Shown here: piece by piece, positions 50,301 through 61,900 of the stretch
Numbering within the stretch: the first letter of the stretch is position 1
Layout of the letters: every line of letters starts with the position of its first letter
Assembly: GCF_932526225.1 (NCBI RefSeq)
Contig: NC_064041.1
Location: 15,036,951-15,100,950, forward strand
Length of the DNA: 64,000 bases
Direction of reading: 5' to 3'
Source: Nematostella vectensis
Lineage: Eukaryota > Cnidaria > Anthozoa > Actiniaria > Edwardsiidae
Notes under the pieces: generated by a model
Seen by the model: only the letters and a program-made list of their open reading frames with translations
Database searches by the model: none
What the model was told of the DNA's origin: nothing
Translations under genes and position numbers: made by a program

Positions 50301-53052
50301 CTAGGGCTTGAATGGTACGCTACATTACCCTTAAAATCTAGGGCTTGAATGGTACTCTACGTTACCCTTTCAAATCTAGGGCTTGAATGGTACTCTATGT
50401 TACCCTTTAAAATCTAGGGCTTGAATGGTACTCTATGTTACCCTTTAAAATCTAGGGCTTGAATGGTACTCTACGTTACCCTTTAAAATCTATGGCTTGG
50501 ACACTTACAGTACACAAGAAACCAAAGGCTTTAATGTTTTGATAAAGTAGACTTTCCACCTCCGATACCCATGTTATTAAAAATTCCTCTTATTTCATAA
50601 CTTGTTGTTTTTTTTTTGTGGCAAACACACATTTAAGCTTTTGGCAACAAAAGCGATTTATTCAGCACTGACAAGACATTTTTTTATCAGAAAATCATAG
50701 CTGTCAACTCACCCGCATTTCTTGGGTTTGTTTCACATTATACTGTATTTAAACCGATTTCACAGGATTCCTGTCCAAGTTGGGTTGCAGCCATGGAAAA
50801 GCTTTTTTTTATTAAAAAATCTCTGGTGTGATTGCCACAGCCATTTCTGGCGTGAGTTCGCGACTCAAGAATTCGCATGATTTTGTGCAAGTTGCCCCAG
50901 AGTAGAAGCTGTCTATCAATTATGCCAGGCTTCCCAGAGTAGCAGCTGCCCTAGCAGTTATGCCAGGCTTCCCAGAGTAGAAGCTGCCTTTAGCGGTTAT
51001 GCCAGGCTTCCCATAGTGGAAGGGTTTGTTTGTTATGCCTTCAGATTTACAAAAGACCAACCTCATTCCTTGGGCTACCCCTTTAATACAGTATTTGGGG
51101 CATTATGGAGACAGGCTTTTAATTATGTCACACAGCTTCAATTGTAAATGTCTTACATTAGTTTTAGAGAATAAACAGTGACAAAAAAACACAAAACCAC
51201 TAGATTCTTTTTGTACTTGGAGCTATAAGATCTACTGGAAGCCAGGGTAGTTTAACTGAATATAATTATTTTTTTTATACAGGGAGGCCTGAAAAACTAC
51301 CTGATGTTTGTTATTCTTGGTGGGTTCTGGCTTCACTGAAAATTCTAGGAAAAGTTCACTGGATCAACAAGGTACAGTCGGAGAGAGGGCCTTAAAACAA
51401 AGGGTTTCCACTTTTCTGTAGTAATACTTTGATTCCATAATGACAACTGAATAATGTATATATTTCTATACTCATAAGAGTACAACTTTTTACAGTTGTC
51501 CTATTTTATGATGAATATCAATTTATTTTGCATTTTTCAGGAGAAATTAAAGATGTATATATTGGCATGTCAAGACGAGGAAACTGGAGGGTTTGCAGAT
51601 CGACCAGGAGACATGGTAAACCTTTTTTTTCCTGTCTTAATGTTACACCACATTTTTTCTTGTCTGTCTGGGTGTAACATGTCACTCATTCATGTGTGTC
51701 TGGGTGTCACATGTCACTCATTTTTGTGTGTCTGGGTGTAACATGTCACTCATTCATGTGTGTCTGGGTGGCACATGTCACTCATTCATGTGTGTCTGGG
51801 TGTCACATGTCACTCATTTTTGTGTGTCTGGGTGTCACATGTCACTCATTCTTGTGTGTCTGGGTGTCACGTGTCACTCATGTATGTCTGTGTGTCACAT
51901 GTCACTCATGAATGTCTGTGTCTGGGTGTCACATGTCACTCATTCTTGTGTGTCTTGGTGTCACATGTCACTCATTCTTGTGTGTCTGGGTGTCACATGT
52001 CACGCATTCTCGTGTGTCTGGGTGTCACATGTCACTCATGAATGTCTGTGTCTGGGTGTCACATGTCACACATTCTTGTGTGTCTGGGTGGCACATGTCA
52101 CTCATTCTGGTGTGTCTGGGTGTCACATGTCACTCATGTATGTCTGGGTGTCACAGGTCATACATGTATGTCTGGGTGTCACATGTCACTCATGTATGTC
52201 TGTGTGTCACGTGTCACTCATGTATGTCTGGGTGTCACGTGTCACCCATGTATGTCTGGGTGTCACGTGTCACCCATGTATGTCTGGGTGTCACAGGTCA
52301 TACATGTATGTCTGGGTGTCACATGTCACTCATGTATGTCTGGGTGTCATGTGTCACTCATGTATGTCTGGGTGTCACATGTCACTCATGTATGTCTGGG
52401 TGTCATGTGTCACTCATGTATGTCTGGGTGTCACGTGTCACTCATGTATGTCTGGGTGTCACATGTCACTCATGTATGTCTGGGTGTCACGTGTCACTCA
52501 TGTATGTCTGGGTGTCACGTGTCACTCATGTATGTCTGGGTGTCACGTGTCACTCATGTATGTCTGGGTGTCACGTGTCACTCATGTATGTCTGTGTGTC
52601 ACATGTCACTCATGTATGTCTGGGTGTCACGTGTCACTCATGTATGTCTGGGCGTCACGTGTCACTCATGTATGTCTGGGTGTCACATGTCACTCATGTA
52701 CGTCTGGGTGTCACAGGTCATTCATGTATGTCTGGTTGTCACAGGTCATTCATGTATGTCTGGTTGTCAAATGTCACTCATGTATGTCTGGGTGTCACGT
52801 GTCACTCATGTATGTCTGGGTGTCACGTGTCACTCATGTATGTCTGGGTGTCACATGTCATTCATGTATGTCTGGGTGTCCATGTCACTCATGCATATTC
52901 CCTTGCCCTAGGTCGACCCATTTCATACCCTGTTCGGACTGACTGGTCTTTCTCTGCTCGGCTCTTCTGAAGTCAAGGCTGTTAATCCTGTGTACTGCCT
53001 TCCACAGAGTGCAATATTAAAATTAAAAAGTCAACCAGATATCTTAGACTAA
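47335..53052 (+). CDS. RABGGTB: Rab geranylgeranyltransferase subunit beta, 10 coding exons
   Basis: The catalytic beta subunit of GGTase-II adds geranylgeranyl groups to C-terminal cysteines of Rab GTPases, with the alpha subunit and REP. Exons are 47335-47337, 47595-47705, 47973-48170, 48553-48658, 48800-48852, 49063-49173, 49676-49787, 51283-51371, 51541-51615 and 52912-53052; phases agree and give 332 residues (human 331). Repeated prenyltransferase motifs are [68 protein letters not shown] and [13 protein letters not shown]. The zinc ligands are predicted as Asp239, Cys241 and His291. The first coding exon contains only the ATG, and the donor follows at once. Two introns carry minisatellites. 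AATAAA lies at 53133-53138. Confidence 0.97.
49778..50500 (+). repeat. 38-bp minisatellite, ~19 copies, copying a splice donor
   Basis: The exon 7 end and donor read GGCTTGAATG|GTACTCTG. Every unit of the array repeats GGCTTGAATGGTACTCTA, followed by ttaccctttaaaatcta. Each unit therefore reproduces ten exonic bases and the native 5' splice site. The unit length is not a multiple of three, so use of the second donor would shift the frame. Confidence 0.95.
51660..52895 (+). repeat. 28-bp minisatellite, ~43 copies, with E-box words
   Basis: The units are variants of tgtctgggtgtcacgtgtca followed by ctcatgta. Many contain CACGTG and most others CACATG, as expected if CpG decays. The array fills the last RABGGTB intron and ends about 20 bp before the exon 10 acceptor. 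Frames of up to 416 codons (Cys/Val/His/Ser-rich) are artefacts. Confidence 0.95.
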
Positions 53053-53796
53053 AAAGAGGTGGAAGGGTATTTAGGGAAATACGAACCTCTTACAAAGTAT
53101 GTCATTTATATAGCGACGCGCGCTATTGTTTAAATAAAGTTAGCCAGTTAGCATGCGTGAGAACCAGAGCTTTCAGTGACGCGAGCATTTTATCTAGAAG
53201 GGCTCGCCTAGTCAGCCTTGGTCCTGTAAAATGAGATGAAATCAAACACATTACTTGACTGGCTTTTGTTTTTGCACTTCGGAAATTTAGTTGCCCACTT
53301 GATCGTTTTTTTTTTTATTCTTTTCTTGGATCCGACGGTGTTCTCCTTTGTCAAGTACCCTTCTACGAACTTGCCTGAAAGATTGAAGTCATTTAGACGC
53401 ATTTTTGTCGTAGCCTTTGAAAGTGAAAGAGTCAATTACTTGCACGATTTCTTTGGAAATGGTTTTTGTTGGACACTATGATACAACTACACATGTACAT
53501 AAGCTAATCTGTACTGTATCATTTTGTCATTGTCGATTAATATTTGGCCAGAATTTGTCTTTTTGTGGATAACTACAAAATTGCGGACCAAGATACACAC
53601 TGGCAAATTTTGCAACTTTTTAACTAATTAAGAACTCCATGTGCAAAGTGCCTACATTTTTACCGACAGACGACCAACAGATCAGTGTGACGTTTTGTAA
53701 GGAAAGTGTTGGCATTTGTTGCGAATATTACGAATATTTGGCCGAGATATTGAGAACAAACTACTAGTTCGCGGTGCTGTGAAAAGGCAGTATTTA
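53053..53796. other. RABGGTB 3' UTR and intergenic sequence, no gene recognised
   Basis: A polyadenylation signal AATAAA lies at 53133-53138. Frames of 75-81 codons on both strands between 53208 and 53481 have no family resemblance that I can name. I see nothing else. Confidence 0.5.
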
Positions 53797-54369
53797 GGGA
53801 GCGGCCATTAATTACTGGAGATGGTCCGGCAATTTTGCAAAACCCTGGGCTAAAAAATGTTGCCCCCCACCCCCCACCCCCCAAATCCAAGCCCAAAAAT
53901 CGTGACCCTTCCTTGACCGGACGCCCAAAAATTTGCAACCCCCCACCACCACCACCTTTATATATTCAATAATTATATCTCTTTTAAACCACAGAGACTT
54001 GATATACATACTGAGTTTTACTGAATTTAACCTTCACTAAAATATAGATCAGCTAGCATGGCAATTTTGTCCTACTAAATTTAAAAGTATGAATCTTCAC
54101 TTTCGCTAGTTTAAGAGTGGCACAGACAAGATTGGTACCTGAACAATATGGAACTAGATATACAAAAGTAGGAAACATTGTTAACTGAATAGAATTTTCA
54201 ATTTAACAATGACTCTCTTGTTGAGTATTATATTAGAACCAGACTTTAATTCGACGCCCAAAAAATGTGACCCCCCTTTTAATGACAGCCAAAAAGAAAT
54301 TCGCCCCCCCCCCCAAAAAAAAATCCGCGCCCAAAAAACGAACCCACCCAGTAATAAATGACCGCTCCC
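53797..54369. mobile_element. 573-bp Harbinger-like MITE with TTA target site
   Basis: The left end GGGAGCGGCCATTAATTACT and the inverted right end GGGAGCGGTCATTTATTACT match at 18 of 20 bases. TTA flanks both sides (53794-53796 and 54370-54372). TWA duplications fit PIF/Harbinger elements. The interior has C-rich stretches beside words such as cgcccaaaaa at both ends, so the inverted homology may extend further. No transposase is present. Confidence 0.75.
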
Positions 54370-54372
54370 TTA

Positions 54373-55941
54373 GAGATTTTACCCATCTCCTTTGGGCATG
54401 CTGGAATGCCAGGAATGAGGGTTGGGAGAGTTAAAAAATCAATCAATTGTTAGGTGAAATCAATTTTAATTAGTCATCTTTTAGCGTATAGATATTCAAT
54501 TAAGAAAAAGAAATTGCCGGACTAGGGTACTAGCCGGACCAACGAATGACTGGTTGTCTTGTATAATGTGTAAAGAAGCATTTCTTTAGGGCGCTGGCTA
54601 GCTATTCCCTGCTGGCAGACGCCTCTTTTCTTTGTATTTTGATGAGCTGATGTTTGCGAATGCCAGCCAAGCAAAATACAAAGTTAAGAGCAGCCTTTGA
54701 TGTGCAGTAGGAAGTTGGTTAATGAAATTCATGCCAATCAGATAGCGCGTTTCTCGCGTCACAAACTAAATTTTTGGAATGAAAGATAAGCGATTTCCAG
54801 AATAAAAAAAAAGATTATCTGTGCTGTGGGTTATATACGCCAAAGGAAGCCGAGATATTGGAAAACTCGATAAAACTGAACACACACAACGCGTGACACC
54901 TATACGTAGAAGGCTTACAAATAGAAAAGGCTGCCAGCCAGATCCGCTCTTAATTTTTTTTCTGAGACCTTTTGAATCGTGCCAAACTCGACTTTAGAGA
55001 TCAGAGACATTCGATTGGCAAACAAGAAATAAAGGAGGACTCAAATGCGATGTTTACAAACTGTGTTGTTTTGTCTATATGGCCTGATTAGCATCGAAGT
55101 ACGTTTTCGCCTTCAAGAATTTCCCCACTGCCTAGTCCCTAGTCCCCCAGGTGTTCTCACCCGGTCCCTGATCGGGTTTCCTGTGGCAAGGAAGAGTTGT
55201 GACATAAGAAACAATTTCCCCAGACCCTAAGCTGCCTCACGGTTCATCTCAAGGGACAGGAAACCCGGTAAAACCGCCTGGGACTGGCCTGATTTCCTCG
55301 TAAATTGTATTTTAAACCACTGCCAGCACGGTCGACCCGCTAGTGGCAGACTGCTTTTCGTTTCCTATGAAGGGTTTCCTGTCAAAGTTTTCCTATAAAG
55401 AGTTTCCTGTCAAAGTTTAGGTTAATAACATGGCCCGCATAACACGAAGCTTCGTGCTTCAGATGTAAAATCACCATCACCCCATGAGAACGCATGTCAC
55501 ACTAAAGTCGCACTGGGTGGATTACGTACGGATGTCACGGATATGTCACGCCCTCACCGCGCGTTACAAGTAGACGCTCTGACCTCAGTTCGCCCCCACA
55601 CGCGCTGTTTACGCTACCTATAATCCGGACGACAAACCACAACGCAATAAAAAAATCATTTGTAACGATGTTTTCAGTTCGGTGCAAAAAGAGACGCGCG
55701 CTCGATGAAATGTTCTGAGGTTTCTCGCCGGGTGTTCCGCTCCAGCGTGTCGACACGCTGGTCTTGTTTCTACATCCGCTACAGTTGCCGTTAATTAGTC
55801 GTTAACTCGACATAATCCATTGCCCACTGTCACATCGCTCTGTTTACGAAGAGTTAACTGTAATCACCAAGTTGATCGAGTTTTTTGAGATAGCATAAGC
55901 GAGACGAGTGTCATTCTGTTGAGAAGATTGATAGCAGTGAG
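54373..55941. other. Upstream region of the pappalysin gene
   Basis: There is no supported gene in 1.6 kb. It contains the second copy of a dispersed repeat (55221-55300) and a short duplication of gggtttcctgtcaaagttt near 55370-55420. The pappalysin promoter and 5' UTR should lie near its right end. Confidence 0.5.
55221..55300. repeat. Dispersed repeat, copy 2
   Basis: cagaccctaagctgcctcac, then cccggtaaaa and cctgatttcctc, parallel the copy at 4500-4580 at roughly three quarters identity by eye. Confidence 0.65.
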
Positions 55942-58900
55942 ATGCTTCGCGCTTTGGGAGCGTCTTTCCTGGTTCTATGCTTTCCATGGATCGGGCTTTT
56001 GAACCCAGTGAAATCAGAGCCCTCACGATCTCAGGACAACGTTATGGATTTAGGTGTTGTGGAAGATTTAGAGAACGAGGAAAGGAAACACGAGAGTAAC
56101 TGTGCGAGCACTCGCCGAGTCAAGCGATATGATCACTCGAGGTTTCCTCCGAATCGCCCGACAAGCACCCAATTTGGCAAGGCACTTAGATTTTTCGGCC
56201 AAGAAGCGATCCGATTCACTGCAGTGAAAATCCCATCTCGGGAGTTCACAATCGAATTTTGGGTAAGACCCGAAGGAGGCCAGCATTCCCCCGTGCCTAT
56301 ATTAGGTCTTTATGACCTGTGTTCGTCTGAGTCGAAAGATAGGGGATGGAGAATCGGTCTAGTAGAAAAGGCACCAGAGAAGAGTGTGCGTCTGTTTTAT
56401 AGCTTACGCACTGCACGCTCAAATCGTAACACAACACTTCTTTCAGACCGCCGCGTCGAACCACATCATTGGGTTCACGTCGCTGGCACGTATGATGGCC
56501 GATACATGAAGTTTTACATCAATCAAGCCAAGGTTGGTGTGTCTAGCGACCAGAAAGGACATGTCTTCGCGTCACCGCTTATTTCTGAGAGTTGTGAAGT
56601 GATAGAAGCTGGCGGAGAGCGGCGCATGTTGACGTACTTTCGAGGGTCAATCGATCAAGTCAAATTTTGGTCCGTGCCTCGAACCCACAAGGAGATTAGT
56701 GAAGAAGTCTTTGGTAAAAAAACAAATCCCGCCAATTTGATATTCGTCGAGGACTTTTCGGGGATCGGGAATAAGATTCTATCGTGGTTGACGATTACTG
56801 AGACGGCACCGGAAATTGTTGAGTCGACTATCCCGAGCGATAAGCACGACCTCGCGCTCGTTCGTCCTCCTTGTGGGTCCACCGTGTGTGATAACCCCGA
56901 AGTCGTCCGCAGTTATGTCAACAACACGCACTTACGACAGCACAAGACCCTGCGCTTTCGTGTGATCAATGTTATGAACGATGACGGGAGTGACCCTATC
57001 GTGAGCAAGGCGCAGATACGCCATCAGACGAAGACGCTTAACGACGCCTTCAGTGTGTGGAATATCACATGGGAGATGCATGAAGTTGAAGTAAGGAATA
57101 CGTCACTAAGAGGCAAGACTGTGCTTTTTATGTGTTCCCCTAGCGAGATCGGCGACATGCGATGTAATAAGGACTACTGTAACCTCCCTATCACGGGCTA
57201 CGACGGCGGAGATTGTATCGAAGGGGGTTATAACAAATGCGACCCCGCCAAGCGCGGGAATGGCCAGTGCGACCCTGAGTGTAACAGACATGACCATGCC
57301 TGGGATTACGGCGATTGCTGCGACCCCTCCATAACCCTCACGGATAAAACCTGCTTCGACCCTACCTCTCTCTATCGGGCTTACTTGTCACTAAAGGAAT
57401 ACAAGGAGCTGTTAAATTTCGACAACGCGAGGTTTCTGAATGTGTACTTTAAGCAGTGCGGGGACAACTGTGATGAGACTTTCCAAGGTACGGCGACGTT
57501 CCCTTGGGAAAACACGGTGCATAGTGTACTAGGAGGTGTCCTTATCAATCCTGGGTACTTCGGACAGAAGGGGCACTCAAACTCTATCATCCACGAGTTT
57601 GGCCACGCCCTTGGTCTATGGCACGTACACAGGGGGGTGACGGAGCTAAAGTGTACGGACGAGTGCCACGAGACATTCCCTTCGATGGAGCTAGGGGATC
57701 TATGTTCCGATACCAACCCCACCCCACTGAACAAAAAATGCCGCGACCCCGCCCTTAAACGTAATGATATGGTGTGCGGGAGGAAGTACTTCCGGGATAC
57801 GCCCTTCAGGAACTATATGAGTTACGCGGACGACTCGTGTACGAACTCCTTTACGCCACAGCAAGCCGCTCGCATGCACTGCTATGCCGACTTCATCTTC
57901 CAATCGTGGCAAGCCCAGAAGACAGGTCCTTCCTTCATACCCATCCCCCCACGAGTCACGAGTGAGACCCCCGGATCTGTCTCCATTGCTTGGATCCCGC
58001 CTCTAGGGACGGGGGGTGCAAACGCCATGAACATGTGTCATCTGTGTGCCAAGGATGATATCCTGGAGCAGTACGCGGTGACGGCGTTCTCGCCCATCAA
58101 GGAGAACCGCCCTAATGGCTACTGGGCCCCACAGCAGGCGCTAGGTGCACCCGATGCCAAGCGCTGCGTGCTTGATCCTAAGGCGTGGAACCCGATGCAG
58201 AAGGCCCCCAGGTCGTGCCCGAACTGCTACATCGAGCTGGGATTTAAGGAAGCTATCATCCCTACCGAGTTATCCATATGGGTCACATGGCACCCCAAAA
58301 ATGGCATCTCCGATATCTGGTTGATTTTCTTCGACGGAACTCACGAGTCCCTTGGTAACGCGACTGCGCAGTGCGACTCACCACTGACCATGGCAGTGCG
58401 GACGCATAAGAAGGTTGTGCGCGTGCGCATTTACACTTACACAAGCATCGATGCCGTTAAGCTGACGTCATCGGTGTCTCATCCAAACTGCAGGCGTTGT
58501 AAACCTGTTCATTACCTGGTGTCCCGTGATCCTCCCTTCCTGGACGGCCAGGAACAAGTGACAAAGACAACAGGTCTACGAGATAGGTAGGTTTGGGACC
58601 ACACCCTCCCCCCATCCCCCCCCCCCCCACCCCCTCGCCTTTTGGCTCTTGGCTCTCTAGGGATAAGACTATCAAATCTTGTGAAAATGTGAGATCTTGA
58701 TGGATATTTTTGGGTTTCACAATATGTTTATCTGTCAGGCGACAAAATGCATCAAGAGAGCTTAAGTGAAAAAACAATAAATACCGTAACGATTCGAATA
58801 TACGCCCGGGGCGCTTATTTAATCTTTAAGGGGGAGCTTATTAGAGAGGGGCGGTTATTATTATTATTTTTTTTTTGGGGGGGGGGGGGGCTTATTCCAT

Positions 58901-61900
58901 TTTGGCGAGCTTTATTTGCGAGAAACTGAAACTACAGTAAAAATGCTGTTAGATTATTACTGGGATACCTGTGGTATCCCAGTCATAAAATGCGACTGTT
59001 TTTTTTTTCCCGTGGTCTAGGGAAATCTGCCATATTGTGCAATACCCCATGAGCCTCTGCGCCACTTCGTGTACCATCTATTTTGTGTCCCCATTTGTCC
59101 CCATTTGTTTCTATGACAGTGCTCTGCTGTGGATTATATCTCTTTCTATGTAGTTTATGTGTATGCTAGTGTATGCTCTCTACACTGCTGTATGATAGCA
59201 TTTGGTAGAAATTTACACTGTAAAAGATAGGACAATCAGTCATGTCCACTTTTATTGATGAATCCACCCCCCACCCCCAATCAATCCTGGAGAGTTGGTG
59301 CTTCTTACCATTCTTGCCCCAATCAGTGTTATGATATGGCATTTATAATATAACTCAAGATTTTACAAATGTTTTTAGTATATCCAGGCGATATTATTAT
59401 GGCCCAAAATTTTGTCAGACATATACACAGGTAACCCATCAGGTATCCCAGTCAAACCTGCGCGGGTTGTTTACACATTAATCAATGGCTGTCGTTTTTC
59501 TAAATGATATAAAAGGGCCTGGGCGAGCGCGCGTAAAACCTGTGATATTCCAAAACGTTAGGGACTAGGCACCATTTCCAAGGTGGCTGCCAGCAAAATC
59601 ATAGTAAACACGAATTCCTGCAAGTTTACGTGGAAATTCTCGACTTATAAAGTCCTAGAGCGATAAAAAAGCAAAAAAAAATGATTGAAGCGGACTCCCA
59701 AATATGGTATGTAATGCCTAATCAGGAAATGACCGATCGAGCTAGAAAAACGACAGTTTGTAAAACAAGATTGACTGATATGTCGTGGTAATGTGATAAT
59801 GTCAAGAGCTAAATTGAATGAAGATTTTGTTGGGATACTTTTAGGGGAGGGGAGGGGGCGCTTATGCCAAAATTCGAGGTCGAAGAGGGGCGCTTATTTG
59901 GGAGGGGATGCTTATTAAAATGAGGGCGCTTATTTGGGAGGGGATGCTTATTAAAATGAGGGCGCTTATTTGGGAGGGGATGCTTATTAAAATGAGGGCG
60001 CTTATTGGGGTGGGGGTGCTTATTTCAAGGAGGGCGCTTATTGGGGAGGAGGCGCTTATTCTTTTTTGCCATTAGCCCTGCGCGTGATTATTGCTGAGTG
60101 TGGAAAACGTTTTGTCATAACTTTGGCTTCAAGCCCAACAGTGTCTGAATAATGACACGAAACCTGCATATTTAAGTAGCGCTCATTCACTTCGTGTCCG
60201 ATTAAGCATACACAAGTCAAAGGTACTGAAATAGCAGCGAAAAGTCTAGAATACATTTTTGTAGCAGCTTTCATTTTCCATAGTTATATCGACTTTCAGG
60301 GCTGCTTAAACCTCTATAGAAACTGATATGCAAGCAAGCTTTATCCCTTTTATTTACATGGCTAAATTTAACAGCTACGCTGAAGAGCGTTCTTCTTTAT
60401 TTCTTTACTTTTTCTTTGGCATAATGTGTGATGCTGTTAAAACAATTCCCTTCGAAGGTATTGTTGGCAGCTTGATGGTGACAAACATTAGGAGAATGTC
60501 TCATAAAGCCAAAGTCCTTTAGAAATTTAGATATTGGCTCTGTTTTAATGATTCCAGTTGCGTATATAGTTAATGTGTCAAAAAACACGCCTCAGATTTT
60601 TTATCAATTGTGGTGATCAACGAGAGTCTGTCACGAAGATTGTAACGGAATTATTTCTGTTCCCCATATTGCCATTAGATCAAACTCCGCATTTAGCAAA
60701 AAGCTAGATCCGCCCCAGGCCCCAGGATGTATAGTCAGTTTGCAGTGTCTCCATCAGACGCCATTTTGTCATCTTAGCAAATACCCAGTGGGTGTCCAAG
60801 CATCCATTTCCATCGGCTGATTTGGGGAAGATATTGCGATATTTCCGATCGAAATTTGTAAATAACATATACAACTGTGTTTTAAGATGACAATTTTTTT
60901 GTATTTTAAAAAATGAAAACAATAACAAAGGTGTGGCTGACAAGGGTGGTATTACGAGGGAATTGACCGGGGGGGGGGGGGGTACATGCTAAGCTCTGTT
61001 CACGAGGAATGCTGTAAACATCTTTTTGTTTACATCGACAGTTTTATGTTGGATTTTTATAGTTGTCATTCACAACGTGTGAATAGGACATTCTAGTCAA
61101 CTTGAAATACATGTGAAAGTATGTAAAAAAAAAAAAAAATTAAAAGATGTAGAGGAATGACCAAGGATCGAACTTGATAAAAAAATAGACCATACATCCA
61201 GACGTGCGCTGAATCACCGTATGGCAGCTAAAGCTTTACGGCTAAGCTGGAAATTTCGGCCCGAGCACCGCTATCTAGCGAACTAACTGTACAATACAAG
61301 GGCACCTGAGGCAGCATTAATAGGGAGGCAATAACAGGTTCCTAGCCCTGTCTTAGTCGGTTACGCCACGCACAGCTCGCTGAAACTGTAACTAAAAATA
61401 TCGAGGTCTATTCGGGCGCATCAGGTCTCTGTAGTGTTCCAAGCTCGTGCGTACGACTTCATCTTTTGTGCGCAAGATTACAAAAGTTAAGAGTTGTACG
61501 CTACGCGACTTGGAAAATAAAAAAAAATCAAGTGTAATTCAACAGGCAAGTGTTATTCCAGTTTGTTTTATTTGCTGAAAATGTTTCGTTTGCGATAAAG
61601 ACTTTGTAGACGGTGATGCGCACCCAGTTCTGTCACAATATACATAAGCATAACGGCGAATGGATCCAAGTGTTGGACTAAAGATCATTCTAACTTTATG
61701 GGACGCTCGCCTCACACTAGCCCATCGTACCAGCGGTTTGCGGAATTAATTATTGCAAATGCGATTGGACTTCCATTTTTACCAATTCTAAAGGAATTAA
61801 CGTTTTTGTAATATAGGACAAGTTTAGCGCTTCCTTCATGAGGTTCCCGCCCAAAACTCTATAGTTATTTATTATTGCATAGATTGCTAAGTTATCTGAC

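Noticed and set aside
51692-52970. Frames of 289-416 codons with Cys/His/Val repeats
   Set aside because: All derive from the 28-bp array in the last RABGGTB intron.
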